The position numbers and the translations under genes are program-made. From Chrysopilus asiliformis (taxonomy: Eukaryota; Arthropoda; Insecta; Diptera; Rhagionidae), in contig OZ035962.1 of assembly GCA_964034945.1 (NCBI GenBank), forward strand, positions 81,985,942 through 82,049,941: 64,000 bases of DNA, in the 5' to 3' direction. The stretch's first letter is position 1; each line of letters opens with the position of its first letter. The notes under the pieces were generated by a model. That model had not been told where the DNA came from. It searched no databases and saw nothing but the letters and a program-made list of their open reading frames with translations. Below are positions 45,544 through 57,929 of the stretch, one piece after another.

Positions 45544-48058
45544 TTATTAGTTGTTGAAAGTTGTATCGCAATTAAATTTGTAAATTTCTTCCAAAACAAC
45601 TTTTCAAAAATTTTTAAACGCGCGTTGTGGGGAAACTATTAGAGTACAAGTTTTCCGTCTTCAGTTGATTGATTGATTATGACAATTTTTGAGATATTAA
45701 AAATAAAACTTTTCCTCAATGTCAACAAATTTTTTTTTTCATTATTCAGAGAAATTGTTGGTCCTTTGGTTTTGTGAATTTTCAAATGTTTCTTTTATTT
45801 TTAACGACAAAAAAGGTATTTTGATAGAACCACAATCTTACAGTGAAATAAACCTTTTATACAAACCTTAAGCTTCGACTTTAATCAAAGTTCGGCTTCG
45901 GACAAAAGCTGACCTTTAGTTGTACTCTAATTAGAACTAATCAATAGCAAACAAATTACGCATAAAAAATTCAATTCAACAGAGTATGACAAAAACTAAA
46001 TGAATGCTCACGAGCAGAGAACTATAATTTGTATATCTATTGGGAAATTTACTCGAATTGAACAAATTTTAACCTGATAAGGTGGTAGGTAAATATACAA
46101 TAGATACTTTTAGATGGGTTATATTGTTATATAGTTACCAATATTGTTTCCTGGCCTACGTTATTTGAAATAAGCAATGAAATTTAATTGTAGGAATTCC
46201 GGGTGACCGGAAAACACTGGAACGAGCTTAGATATATAAAATGGGGATACGCTTCACAGTTTTGGGTTCATAGTGTATTCCTATTCCGATCAAATCACAG
46301 ACCAGAAAGCACATTAACGTCGATATGCCCGAAATGCTATCAATTAATCACTGCGATTGTGGCTACGTCAACACTAGCTTTAATTAGAACAACTTAATTT
46401 AATGGGTTTCCTCCATTCTAAGATTTAGCCATGAATTTGGTCAAGGGATTTCCCAAAGAAAATTTCATATGGCAAGTGGAGAATGAGGAAAATGGAAATG
46501 GGTGTACGCTTCAAATTGAGTTTCATCGAAGTTTACAGAAATGGGAATTTAGATGTCCTGCGCTGCTTTTTGTAGCGTTGCATTGCGTAGAGTTTTTGGG
46601 GTCTAGTGAACAACAACCACAAGCGAATGAATGGGTTTCGTTTTTGGGATACGGTTTCCTTCGCCATGTCCTTTAACGTGACAACTAAAGTGATTGGTAT
46701 TGAGTTAATGGTAAACACGTGTCGTGTCAAACATTTACGACGATTCCACACCGCATATTTTATTCATTTCGATTGACACGGCCGGAAAATGGGCTTTACA
46801 CAAGCGGTATTTTTTTTTTATTCGTTCAAACAGGATTACAGTAAAAGGACGAGAATGATTATTTCATTAATTACGATGGAATTACCCGAAAAATGAAACG
46901 TCGTAGTTTTCATTTTTATCGTATTTCCCACATCGAAATGACGCGACGAACGATGTCAGATCAGGATAATTTCATTTTCATTTTTCGTTGATGACAGAAG
47001 TTGAAATCAACGGTTAACATTTGTTAAATGAAGAACATAATAACGTGTAAATTCGCAAATTGGAAGACATTAAATGAGAAAATTAATGTATCCACCTCCG
47101 AGTAAATGGTCTCTAAAATTAACATCGACATTATGAGAAAAAGAGATTTATACTGTTGTGATGATAACTTTGTACACTGCATTAATTTTATTCAAATAAT
47201 AAACATATCATAAGCAAAAGCTGGGGATATCAGTAACCATCATACTCCATTGGTGTACAGTAGACGACCAAATAACGTGAAACTGACGAATATATCCTTG
47301 GTGGGATTAAATGTGGGCTCGAAGGTATCTTCGCCGGGGCTTAAGTTTGAAGCTTAAAATTGTGCCTATAAAATATAAGCAAAATGTAATTTAAAATCGT
47401 AATCTTCTCTTCGAAATAATACATATTTCCCTTATTTCGGTATCCCCTTTTTATGACTGTAACCATTCTCCTGTTGCCGCTTTTCTAAATACTTAAATTG
47501 TCTTCGTCACTAATTTATATTCATGAAAATTTAAATTGGCACATGCTTGTCATTAAAACTTTTATCCTTCGATTTGCATATTCGCACAATGAAAAACTCG
47601 AGTAGGTACCTTTCTATAACTCCGTTTATTGCGTCCATCACTGGCTCCGAATGAATGGATGAGCTTACAAAATTCAGAAAGTTTCCTTTTCCAGCCAAAA
47701 TCAACTTCACAGATTAATCCCATGTGATGAACAAAAGTATAATAAATTTTACCACCATACATACTGGAATATCTACTATATATGAATATTTAGTGATATT
47801 TTAATCGGTTTATCTAAATATCTATGATTAAATTATCTTTTGGTTCATGCTGGGGTGGCTGATAATGGGTATTATCTCATCATTTTGATGGTAGAGGGTT
47901 ATTGTTGAAACCTTAAAGTTTATTCCATTCAGTGCTTATATTTTTTAATAGTAAAATTATAGTAAAATCTTCTGAAAGTGACTGAATCTTTTTTCAATGC
48001 CAAAATATTTATTTAATATTTACGGCCAAGCAAACTTGAGTTAAAAAAATTAAAATTA
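45544..48058. other. Non-coding stretch, no gene supported
   Basis: AT-rich. The ORF at 46431-46676 starts at a plausible ATG but shows no domain, signal peptide or splice context. 46700-47050 is somewhat less AT-rich and non-repetitive, possibly regulatory. No element ends seen. Confidence 0.4.
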
Positions 48059-48059
48059 C

Positions 48060-48225
48060 GCCAAGCCATGCGTGGCTTGGTTTTTTTTTTTTTTTTGTTT
48101 TCATTGCATTGACATTTTACACCTTCGGCTTCGGCCAAACTTTCGTCTTAATTTTGGCCGAAGGTGTGATTTTTGGCCGAAGGTGTGATTTTTGGCCGAA
48201 GGTGGCCGAAGCCGAAGCAGATTAA
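48060..48225. repeat. Foldback with GGCCGAAGGTGTGATTTTT repeats
   Basis: The hairpin CCAAGCCATGCGTGGCTTGG is followed by a T run, then CACCTTCGGCTTCGGCC pairing with GGCCGAAGCCGAAG and three tandem TTTTGGCCGAAGGTGTGA units. About 165 bp. Confidence 0.7.
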
Positions 48226-48398
48226 TCGGTCGGACTCTAGTCACGGCTAACAAAATGGTGCTTGGATAGAAAACGGTTACACCTTTAAAAAAAATTACTT
48301 GCCTGTGGCATATTTCACCAACTCACAAATTTGGATTTACAAGTATTTTTTGAGTGTTTTTAAACAAAACTTGTAAATTATTGGCTTATTTCGTATTA

Positions 48399-49416
48399 GT
48401 AGGGTCGGGTAGGGTGAAGTGGTCCGTAGGGAGAAGTGGTCCACCACCATTTTTGTTAGTAATAGTGACATTAGAACAGAATATGCATCGGTTGCTCTTG
48501 ATGAGAGCTTGTCTTTTATTACTCATTGAATTGCGCAGACGTATATCTGTACCCCAGAGGTAAACTGTCGTAACTGACATTTTGCAAATTTTACAGGAGA
48601 GCCATTTTTAGTTCGGAATTGCAATTTTTATTGTGTATGATTTTCGGTAATTATTTGAAACTTTTGTAGTTTATTTTATTTTAGGACATTGTTTAAACAA
48701 AATATTAGTTGATATATAAATTTGTAATCAGTGGGGGAGCAGTTACAACCTTTTATCTCTAACCATTTTGCTTCATCCGGAGCAGTTACAACCTATAACT
48801 GTAACGAGTTTGCTTCACCATATAGTCAAATTAGACATTATAATCATTACCTACTGTCTAGATACGATACTTTGCCAATTAAAAATATACGTCCCCACAA
48901 TGTAGTTTCAACAATAACCCCAAAATCGCGGTTTTGTCAGTTACGACAGTTAACCTCTGGGGTACAGATATTTACTCACTCTCATAGACCAGTGCCAAAA
49001 AACATTGTTGAAAGTTTTCGCAAGTATTCACATTCAACAACATTTTGACGCTTAACAACTACACCGAAGAAACCAAGACCAAAACTCATTTGTTACTTTC
49101 GAATAAACCATATTTTTTATCAAACATCATGATTATACTTTTATTTGTCATTTAATTTTATGTTTATGCGATTTCTGGAAAGTTTTTGAGGGTAGACCAC
49201 TTCTCCCTACCATTTTGAAAATATCGAAATATCAAAGTTATCGAAAAATGCCTGAAAATGAAATTTAATGTCAAAAAGTTGGCAATCTGTGAATGCAGAA
49301 AGTTAGCTTAGGTCCTGCGCTTGCGATTTGACTATCTTATCATGCAAAATTCCAATTTTTGACCATTTTATGGCCAACAATAAAAACGTGGACCACTTCA
49401 TCCTACCTGACCCTAC
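48399..49416. mobile_element. Long-TIR element of about 1 kb, no recognisable transposase
   Basis: The left GTAGGGTCGGGTAGGGTGAA and right TTCATCCTACCTGACCCTAC pair, as do AAGTGGTCC/GGACCACTT. Further in, GTACCCCAGAGGT (about 48551) pairs with ACCTCTGGGGTAC (about 48954) and GTCGTAACTGAC with GTCAGTTACGAC, so the arms are long and imperfect. The ORF at 48731-49048 (105 codons) shows no known motif. Target-site duplication not obvious. Confidence 0.75.
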
Positions 49417-50552
49417 AAACTTGTAATTGTAATTTGTAGTTTTGTGAAATAGGCCACATATGAATTTAATAAAAATCACAATTCCTACATAAATTCGTGA
49501 TTAAACAAGTTTCCATAAAACTTTACATTTTTCTCGGAAAGTTTGCGCAATTTTTTTTAAATTTTTTCAGATTACAATACAAGACTTTGTAAGGCCAAAA
49601 AAATCATTTTTATATTTTTCGTTCGACTGCCTGCCTATCTGTATGACTATTTACGAACCACGCGAAAACGGCTTAACCGATTTCAATAAAATTTAGTGTA
49701 CGAGTAGACTCACTTACAGAAAAAATCATAGGATATATGATTTTGATCAGCCCCATCTCCTCCGACACCCCTTCTCGGATACCTTTTGAACCGTTCGGCA
49801 GACCGAATTCTGTGGTGAGTAAAGAATCTCACAAAAAAGCATCCATCATTAAAAAAAAGTTACCCCTTCTTCTGAATGTCACACCACCCTCTACTATTTC
49901 TTGGATAGCTGAACGAATTTTGATCTAGTTTCCATTTGACAATTAGATAGGTCGTGCCTTAGAAAAATTTCCTTCCCACTTGAATCTTACCAACCCCGTC
50001 CCCCGTTGCCTTTCCTCTGCTATCTCATAATCTACTGAAGCAATTTCCATCAAGTTCTTACCAACAGGTAAATAGTTTTAGCGGATAGCCAACGGCTTCG
50101 GAGGATGTAAAAGCGGTGGTCCTGCGGAGGCGAAAAGCAGGATGTAGGAAGGTTCTGCATGGATAACAAAAATCCACTTTTCCGTGTTTTCCTGAAAAAA
50201 AGTTGCAATAGAGGTTTTAGGAGATCACAAACCTGACGCCAAAAATCTGTGATTTGTACCTGAGGATTCTGTGAGCACATTTTGTTAAAAATTATTATGA
50301 AGTTATTTTCGAGATTTGTTCGAGATTTGTTCGAGATTTGTTCGAGATTTGTTCGATATTTCTAAGACGCATACAAAATACTTGTGCAAAACACTAACTC
50401 GGCAACGAAGAATCCATATTCTAGTTAAAATATTTATTTAATTGGCCAATTATTTTTAAAAGCCATACATTTCTAAAAGAAAAATTCACCATCGAAACCT
50501 GTAAGAACTTATTTGCTTCTTCTTCTCCTCCAATCTCCTTTAGATTATTTTC
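49417..50552. other. Non-coding, repeat-like wording without clear ends
   Basis: 49610-49720 reads like a dispersed repeat end ('ctgcctgcctatctgtatgac', 'cgcgaaaacggcttaaccga') and 50390-50425 has a CGGCAACGAAGAATCCATAT then TCTAG stretch that weakly resembles the Helitron-like ends above. No gene seen. Confidence 0.4.
50302..50359 (+). repeat. 11 bp minisatellite GAGATTTGTTC
   Basis: About five tandem units with minor end variants (last reads GATATTTCT). Confidence 0.85.
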
Positions 50553-51700
50553 TTACTTTCCTCTTTTATAGATGGGATGTATTGTATTCAATACGGAGAC
50601 CGACTCGAGAACGGGAGCCGATAAAAAATTTCTGATCAGTACGAGATCTGTTTCACGTAAAATTTTTCTGTCGGTCGGATTGTCGGTCAGTCTTCCCTAC
50701 GTATCTTAAATAACTCGAGAACGCGTTGATCTAGCAACTTGAAATTTTTTGTAAATGAGTTTTGCAAAAATCGTAGTTTTCTATTAACCCTTTGTTGCAT
50801 AGTGTTGTAACAACACCTTTTCTAATTCAGTTTTTTAATATTATAACATATATTTCATGCCCTTATATTGACTAAATTCATTTCGTAAGTATCCTAGGAC
50901 ATCAATTGTTATAAAAAAAAGTAATGTGCGCTTTTTTTTATAAATACTGCATTTTATGAATAAATAAAGAGCAAAAAAGTAGCTATTTTGGAGATTAAAT
51001 GTAACTGTGGCAAATCTATTACAGTTAAAAAATCGGTAATTAGCTTTTTAAAGGTTTTTTGGGTCGCTGATTATGAATCTGAAGTCAAAAATTCAAAATG
51101 GCGGATCCAATATGGCGGTCAAAAAAGATAAAATTCATTAGATTACGCTGAAAACTAGTATACATAATTTTATCTTTTTTGACCGCCATATTGGAGCGAC
51201 CCCAAAAACCCTCGGATACCAAAAACCGTGAAAATTAATTCCATAGAAAAATGTATGCCTGAAAGGGTTAACTTTTGAAAAAGTTACGATAGCTATAACG
51301 GGTACCTCTCATACATTTTTTTGAAAAAATACCGTCTTTTGAAAATTTATCGAAACTTTTGGAGTTTTTGGGAAAAATTAATAAAACAAAATTTAAAGGA
51401 TGTAAAATTTTCTACATTTTTTGTTTCAAAGGTTTTTACGCATCTTTAACGGTTTTCAAGATTTTTTTTAAAAAAGAGGCTTTTTGAAAATTTCTTGAAA
51501 ACTATGCGCTTTTGTGAAAAAATGTTCATAACTAAATTCGAAGAAAATCAAATTTCCTCCATTTTTACCTTTAACGGTTTTTACACATCATTAACGGTTC
51601 TCAAGATATTTGAAAAAATATCATTTGTTATTATAATTTTTTTCCGAAACTAAATATTGCAGAGGAAAGTTTTGTGTTGATCGCAACTGGTATTCTTTTG
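50553..51700 (+). repeat. Dispersed repeat family R2, copy c (interrupted)
   Basis: CTTACTTTCCTCTTTTATAG start, 'gagaccgactcgagaacggg', 'cagtacgagatctgtttcacg', CTGTCGGTCGGATTGTCGGT, 'aactcgagaacgcgttgatctagc', then doubled 'acgcatctttaacggtt' and 'acacatcattaacggttctcaag' blocks, and the 3' end 'attgcagaggaaagttttgtgttgatcgcaactgg'. Interrupted by the TTAA-flanked insertion at 50788-51267. Confidence 0.75.
50788..51267. mobile_element. piggyBac-like MITE with TTAA duplication
   Basis: 480 bp flanked by TTAA (50784-50787 and 51268-51271). Ends CCCTTTGTTGCATA and the reverse complement of TATGCCTGAAAGGG. Removing the insert and one TTAA restores R2 wording ('ttttctattaacttttgaaaaagtta'). A perfect 29 bp hairpin lies inside (51107-51135 with 51166-51194). 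No transposase. Confidence 0.85.
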
Positions 51701-52954
51701 TGTGGACATCGTCTTTAATTTTAACTTTTTTATAGTTGTGCGTTCAATAGAATCATTAATGTCGGTGCCAATGTGATAAAATCTTTTAAGCGTTAAATGG
51801 GACAAACATTCCGAAACAATGACACTAAACTCATGCTAACAGTATTGGCCCCATTAAATTTTCGGTCCGCCTTTGCCCTTTTTCGCTTAAGCAAACATTT
51901 CTTCCCGTTGCATATTAAACTTGCCCCAAAGAAAAGAAAATGAGCGGAATAAAATTGTTGTGTATTCACTAAAGTGCTGGAAAGTGAGTTCAAGTATCGT
52001 CTGTAGGATACACCAATAGTAGCCACTTAAATGATTTGCAGTGGAGCGAGAGAGGGGAGGCGGTCTTGAAACTCCATTCTCGCAAGTATAACATTTTCTC
52101 CAATTTCCTTTTCTTAGCTGAATTCATAATGAGCTTGTCTTGTATAGTTAATTAATTATTCAGCAGAATAAGAAAAGAGAGGCTGTAACGAATACAAAAC
52201 TCTGCCCGCACTCATCCGCTACGCTTTTAAGAATATCTTTTAAGAATATACGTACATTCTTGTTTCGGCATAGGGACGTGAAATCCAAAAAAAAGCACTA
52301 CGAAAACTCATCTTAGCTTATATTGCTATAGAAGTTAAGTATAAAAATATCGAATTTTTACCAGGATACTGAAACAAAAATCCCTATATTGGAAACGCTA
52401 AACTCTGAACGTATATCCTTATCGCCACGTCGGCGTATAACTGTAGATATGAATGAGTGTGAAGTTGAGACATTAACGAAAAGGAGCATGTAATGAAATT
52501 TAAGGAGTCCCCGATACGAAGGCATTTAAATGATTTTGGCATTCAAAGAGCAGATTGCTAAATTAGAGCTTATTAGTCCATGACCTAATAAAAATCGAGT
52601 GGAAATGAAACAAAAGATTTCCATCGACGGAGATTTAATATAATACTTAAGTACATCAATGACATTTAATAAGTTAATGAGTTCGAACGGAAATCAGTAT
52701 TATTTTTATCTTGCCGTATACACCAATATAGTCCGTTCGCTATCGGAATTTTTATATCCTTGCTGACAAGAGAAAAATTACACAACCTATTCTTGTGAAT
52801 TTCTTTAGTGATTCATTTCACGTTTATCGTGTAATGAAAACAACGCAAATTTCTTGTACTTCGTTTTTAAAATGTTTTTAGGGTTTCCATGAAACGCACC
52901 CTACATTAGGGTCAGGCAGGCATTGCCCTGAAGGATCTCATTATACGATATATC
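51701..52954. other. Non-coding stretch, nothing recognised
   Basis: No element ends, arrays, RNA genes or supported exons. Confidence 0.5.
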
Positions 52955-53345
52955 ATATACTCGTAAGAGTATATTAGATTTAGTATATCGTTTGTAACGC
53001 CTCGAACCAATCATCGGACACAAATATGAACTACACCAGGGTATTAGGGATGACAAAAGATTTTGATTTCCGCATGTCCGTCCGTCTCAATGTCTATCGG
53101 TTTGTCTGTGTGTGCGGCTGTCCGTCTGTCTATGAGCAGCATAACTTTCGAAAGGATTGAGCTAGAGACTTGAAATTTTGTGTAGTTTCGTTTCTCGTAA
53201 ATAGCTAGGCTAAGTTCTTGAACGGTTAAAATTTGACCATTCCTTTCCCCCTCCCCCATACAAACGGAACAGTGTTTTGTAATTTTCTCGAAAACGGTGA
53301 GTCATATTGAAAAATTTGTTATAGTAAAACCACAGAACAATTACT
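52955..53345 (+). repeat. Diverged R1-family repeat
   Basis: 'tatatcgtttgtaacgcctcgaacc', 'aactacaccagggtattagg', a GTCCGTCCGTCTCAATGTCT tract, 'ttcgaaaggattgagctagagacttgaaattttg', 'tttctcgtaaatagctaggctaagttc', a CCCCCTCCCCCATACAAACG block and 'tttctcgaaaacggtgagtc' in R1 order. Confidence 0.65.
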
Positions 53346-54059
53346 ATTATAGAATGGAAAGCTCTAACAAAATTTTTTGTGTTGGGAGCGTACATCCGAG
53401 GATTTCTATAGCTGTTACATGACAGTGTACATGAACACTGAGCGATTTGGTGGTGTGTGGCAATATGGATTCCCATGTGTCACTTGAAATGAAAACAAAT
53501 CAAAACAAAATCGGATAATGGAAATGTTTTATGGAGAATTTGATATTTCCATTAAATTAGTAATGTTCTTATGTGTTGAAAGGTGTTAAATTTAATTTAG
53601 TTTTAGTTTTTAATTGTTTTAAGGCCCGTTCATGTGCAATTCTGTCGATCTTTCGTTATACTTTACCTTTCTGTTGTTGATGGGACTCGCAAAAACTTTC
53701 TGTTTGGGATTTTAATGGAACATTCCTTCACTAAATAGTGGTGAATTTGTGATTTATTCATTTTCATGTGAAATTATGCAATGTTAACACGCTAAAATGT
53801 GATTATCCATCAAAATCAATCGTTGCAATGAAATGTCATGCAAAATGTAAACAAAAGTGCCAGCACTTTTCTGTATGTATTGTAAAAGGGTGTTTTATTT
53901 GATTTTTTTGGTCGAGTGTATGACAGCAGAAAGGGGAAGTGAAATAAAAAAACCGATTTCTATAGTGTAGTGCTTACTCTAGTGGAAGTTAATGAGGAAA
54001 GGCCTTACTTTCCATTCTATATAATAGTTGTTCTGTGGTAAAACATAATAGAATTGTAC
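53346..54059. other. Non-coding stretch, nothing recognised
   Basis: No element ends or supported exons; a short R1-related block resumes at 54060. Confidence 0.45.
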
Positions 54060-54250
54060 ATTAAGTAAAAATTGTACATACATCAAAATTCAATACGTCT
54101 GCTTTCCCCCTCTTCCATACAAATGGAATACTTTTTTTTCTGTTTTCTCAGAAATGGTTAGTCGTATTGAAAAATTTATAAAGATGAAATATGTTTAGAA
54201 TATTAACCTTCTCAGAATCGATGTCAATTTTAAATGGCAAGGATTTCAAG
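54060..54250 (-). repeat. R1-related block without microsatellite
   Basis: 'tacatcaaaattcaa', CCCCCTCTTCCATACAAATG, 'ttctcagaaatggttagtcgtattgaaaaatttataaagatgaaat' wording shared with 37500-38390 and 55480-55690. Confidence 0.55.
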
Positions 54251-54435
54251 TCTCTCGCCCAATATTGCGCTAATGCACTATACTACCGAAAAGAGTTTCT
54301 CTAAGAAAATAAAACTTTCCGCTCATAATTCGAACTGCTCCTGCAAAAATATAATATAATAATATAATTTATACTTCTTGGAAATTAATATCTTCACATA
54401 TTTTTCCTGTAGAGACGATTCTTTATACATTTACC

Positions 54436-55344
54436 TTTTTATACTCGTATGGTGAAACCAAAGGGTATATTAACTTTGCCTTACCGTTTGTAACACCAAG
54501 ATCCCGTCATTACACACAAAAATGATTTACGCAAGTGGGTTTAGAATGATAAAAAAATTGAATTTTGCATGTCCGTCCGTCTGTCCGTCTGTGGCGCGGA
54601 TTGCGGGCGCACGGATTAAGCTAGAACCTGAATCGTACGTCGATGCGTCCGTCATGCGTCCGTCACGTTGACAGTTCGAGTAGAATCAACGGGATGCTAT
54701 GAGTACTCCCCTAATAATACGTTTTCCGATGCGGCAACCGCATAGAGTAGGTCGAATTTCTACTTTTACATGCGGCAACGCACAGAAATGTCATTTCCCA
54801 AAAAAGTTTGTTTACGATTTAAGCAATTTAAGTATGGAACAAATAGAAAGTAATTGTTTCGACGATAAACTAATAGAAGAAATGCAAAATATTGAGTTAA
54901 CTCCAGATTCGTTGCCGTACCCAACTGTCACCGCATCGAACTGTCAACCGGACGCACGCATGACGGACGCATCGACGTACGATTCAGGTTCTACCTTTAA
55001 GCTAGAGACTTGAAATTTTACGCAGAATCGTTTTTCGTAAAATGCAAGGCTAATGGGCAAAAATGAACCATTAGGGGGGGGGTACCACCCATACGAACGA
55101 AACTATTTTTTGTGAATATCTCAAAAAACGGTGCATCTTATCAAAAAAGTGCAAAAACAAAAGTTATTTAGGATATGATCTACTCAAAACTGCCATACAT
55201 CAAAATCCGATTGGAATAAATTTTAAAAAATCTTATTGAAAAGTTTGACTTCAGTGGAATTTTTATTCAACTGTTCGCCGTTCACTTAAATCACCATACG
55301 GGTTTTCAATAATTGCCAGATTGGCAATTATAGCTTTTGTTATG
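54436..55344 (+). repeat. Dispersed repeat family R1, copy C (interrupted)
   Basis: TTTTTATACTCGTATGGTG start, 'ttaactttgccttaccgtttgtaac', a GTCCGTCCGTCTGTCCGTCT tract at 54571-54592, and the R1 end CACCATACGGG...hairpin GCCAGATTGGC...AGCTTTTGTTATG. Split after 'attaagctag' by the 372 bp insertion at 54625-54996. Confidence 0.8.
54625..54996 (+). mobile_element. TIR element inserted in R1 copy C, carrying an ORF
   Basis: The inverted ends AACCTGAATCGTACGTCGAT and ATCGACGTACGATTCAGGTT continue as GCGTCCGTCATGCG against CGCATGACGGACGC. TTAAGCTAG occurs on both sides (54616-54624, 54997-55005) and only once in uninterrupted R1 copies (as TTGAGCTAG), so a 9 bp duplication is likely, as in Mutator-like elements. 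The right end has six extra bases outside the TIR match. An ORF from 54699 runs through the interior, past the right end. Confidence 0.7.
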
Positions 55345-55479
55345 TTTATTATTTACTTTTTTTTATTGTTTGTGTAGTCCTTCGACAGACGGTAATCATA
55401 CCATGTCTAGCACGATTATATCAAACATTGTAATCTAACTGAATTAAATAAAAACAATTTTTATTAATATTGTTATTAT

Positions 55480-55695
55480 GTTTAGAATATGATTTTACAT
55501 AACTTATCTATACATCAAAATCCAGTTGGACCACTCCCTCCCCATACATATTGAACACCTTTTTTATATTCTTGGAAAGGGTGAGTCGTATTGAAAAATT
55601 TATAATGGTAAAATCTGTTTGAAATATGCTTTTACATAACCGTTCTATACATCAAAATCCAATTGGATCACTCCCTCTCACCTTCTCCAATACAG
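55480..55695 (-). repeat. R1-related blocks, two in tandem
   Basis: 'gattttacataacttatctatacatcaaaatccagttggaccactccctcc' and a second similar block 40-200 bp further; 'gagtcgtattgaaaaatttataatggtaaaatc' between. No microsatellite. Confidence 0.55.
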
Positions 55696-56108
55696 ACGGA
55701 TTTTTTAAAATAAACATTTTTTCTGTCATCATTTTATATCCTTTAAATTTTGTTGTATTTATTTTTTCTCAAATGCGCATTGGTTTCAAGAAATCGTGAT
55801 TTTCAAAAAACCATATTTTTTCAAAAGAATTGTACAGGAGATACCCGTTATAGCTAGATTGACTTTTCCAAAAGTTGATAGAAAGCTACGATTTTCGTAA
55901 AACTTATTTACAAAAAACTTTAAGACGCTATTCGCGTTCTCAAGTTATTTAAGATACGTGAAACAGACAGAGTGACAGACAGATGCACGGACATCCTCAT
56001 TATTTTCCCTCAAACGGATTTCGTACTGATCAGAAAGTTTCTATCTGCCCCCGTTCTCGAGTGAGTCCCCGTCATACTTTCCTTTTATAGCAGAGGAAAG
56101 TAAAAATG
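55696..56108 (-). repeat. Dispersed repeat family R2, copy d (inverted)
   Basis: Reverse order of copy a: 'gatacccgttatagctag', 'aaaagttgatagaaagctacgattttcgtaaaac', 'cgttctcaagttatttaagatacgtg', ACAGACAGAGTGACAGACAG, 'cggatttcgtactgatcagaaa', 'ccgttctcgag', ending in ACTTTCCTTTTATAGCAGAG then GAAAGTA. Confidence 0.7.
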
Positions 56109-57929
56109 GGATAAAACAAGTTTTTTTGCGAAACTAATTTATTTTTTATTAGCAGTATTTAAAATATAGGTACTTCGTATTTTCGTGAATAATTTTAATA
56201 TAGGTACAAGGGAAATACATTTTCCATGCTTACGCACAAAAACCCTTAATTTTTTGCTATTTCTAGAAATATAAGTCCTTAAATATTCATTCATCATGGT
56301 ATAAAACAACCAGGAATAAATTTCTCGAAATGAGACATTTAGGGTACTTTTTCATCGAGAAATTACCAAACGAATCAATAAATTTCTTTACACCAATAAA
56401 AATCTCACTTGAAAACGTCACCATTTTTTTTATCCTTTTGACGTCTGGTTATTTTGTATATCGGCGCATCCTTTTATACTCAATGATTCAAACAAAACAA
56501 TACTCAATCAGACCCTAGTTAAGTCTTCGACAATTTTTATGCTTTTACATAAAATTTTAATGCGACATCAAATCTAATGTACTCAACAAGAAAAGCAGCA
56601 CATTTTTAGCTTGATATAATAATATCCTTGTTTTCCTGGCCATAACAAAGATGTGGGGTTGTGCTTGGCGACAGTGGGCGAATGGGCGGCTGCGTTCGGG
56701 CATAACCCGGCATAAGAAAAAAAAGAGGTACAGCAAGATCGTATTATAGATCTATACGTTTAATCTTTATAGTATATTAGGTTGTTGTAATGTAAAGCCT
56801 ATAGTCGTCAATGTAGATATTGAGCTTTAGCTGAGGTGATTAGGTGGGGGTTAAGGTTTACTGATTCCGATTCCTGATGGTTAATGCTGAATTGGCTGAA
56901 TATGCTAGATGCTAGTGCTGCTAACGGCTGCTGGCGGGCCTGTTTTCTGTTGTTTTAATCGGATTTGCGTTTGCCAAGATACACAAAATTGGAATCTCGT
57001 CTCCTTCTCCGCTTTTTTTGGCTTAGGTTTATTTTGGCATTGACTTCTCAATCCTGAACTTTGCTCCTTTCTTAACTGCTCCAGTTCTCTTAGTACGACG
57101 TACAACCTACAACGTTTACAGTTTGTGTTTTTTTGTTTTTGTCTTTGTCTTTAGTCCTTTACAGTCCTGATCGTCCTGTCGAACATTTTGTCGTCTCGGA
57201 CGGTTATTGGTGTTTGCTTTCTCACATGTTTTTTTTTTCTTTGATTCGTTCAGGAATATTTTCTTTGTTTATTTTACTTGTGTCCTTTTCGTTACTTTTC
57301 TTATAAGCACTTATACTGCTGGTATTTTACTCACTAGAATGGATTAGCAGATTTTCTTTTTACGATGCGGACGTGTCACATTTTCGTTCACTTGGATACT
57401 CAACACATCTTAAATTGTTTGTGTTGCGATGTTGAGACTAGTTCGAGCCAAAATTATATAAAAAGGTACTATAATTTTACGGTGTTCCTTTGTTTACTTA
57501 AAAGCTCAAAAAAAAAAGCTTCAAGTATTTACTTTATTTGTACACAATTTCACAAACACGAATTTACGCATAAATAAAATTTTCTTAACTTCTATCTTGG
57601 AGTCAATAACAAGCTGAGTATTTTTCTATAAAATGATAGGAATGTTATTTTTTAGATTAGCATTCGATACCCAAACAAAATTGTATTTTCATGTGATTTT
57701 TGTTTATCTTTCGGATTCAATGTAGCTTTCTCTATGGTTCTATTTTGTAGAACTTTTTACAATATTTTTCTGGTGATCCAATAAAGTTAAAAAAAAAATA
57801 TTAAAAAGTAACCAAAAAATATTTCCACTTTATCATGCGTGTCACATTTAATTATTTCAATATTTTAGAGATACAATTCCACTATTCACATAAAAAAATA
57901 CATTTCCACTATTACACATAAAACAGGCT
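56109..57929. other. Non-coding or unrecognised stretch
   Basis: 56650-57330 is less AT-rich and non-repetitive, with ORFs on both strands (minus 56905-57105 is Lys/Gln-rich). I see no domain or splice pattern. It might hold part of an unrecognised gene or a UTR. Confidence 0.35.

Noticed and set aside
46431..46676. 81-codon ORF MNLVKGFPKENFIWQ... as a host exon
   Set aside because: No domain recognised, no supporting splice sites or neighbours; an overlapping minus ORF is equally open.
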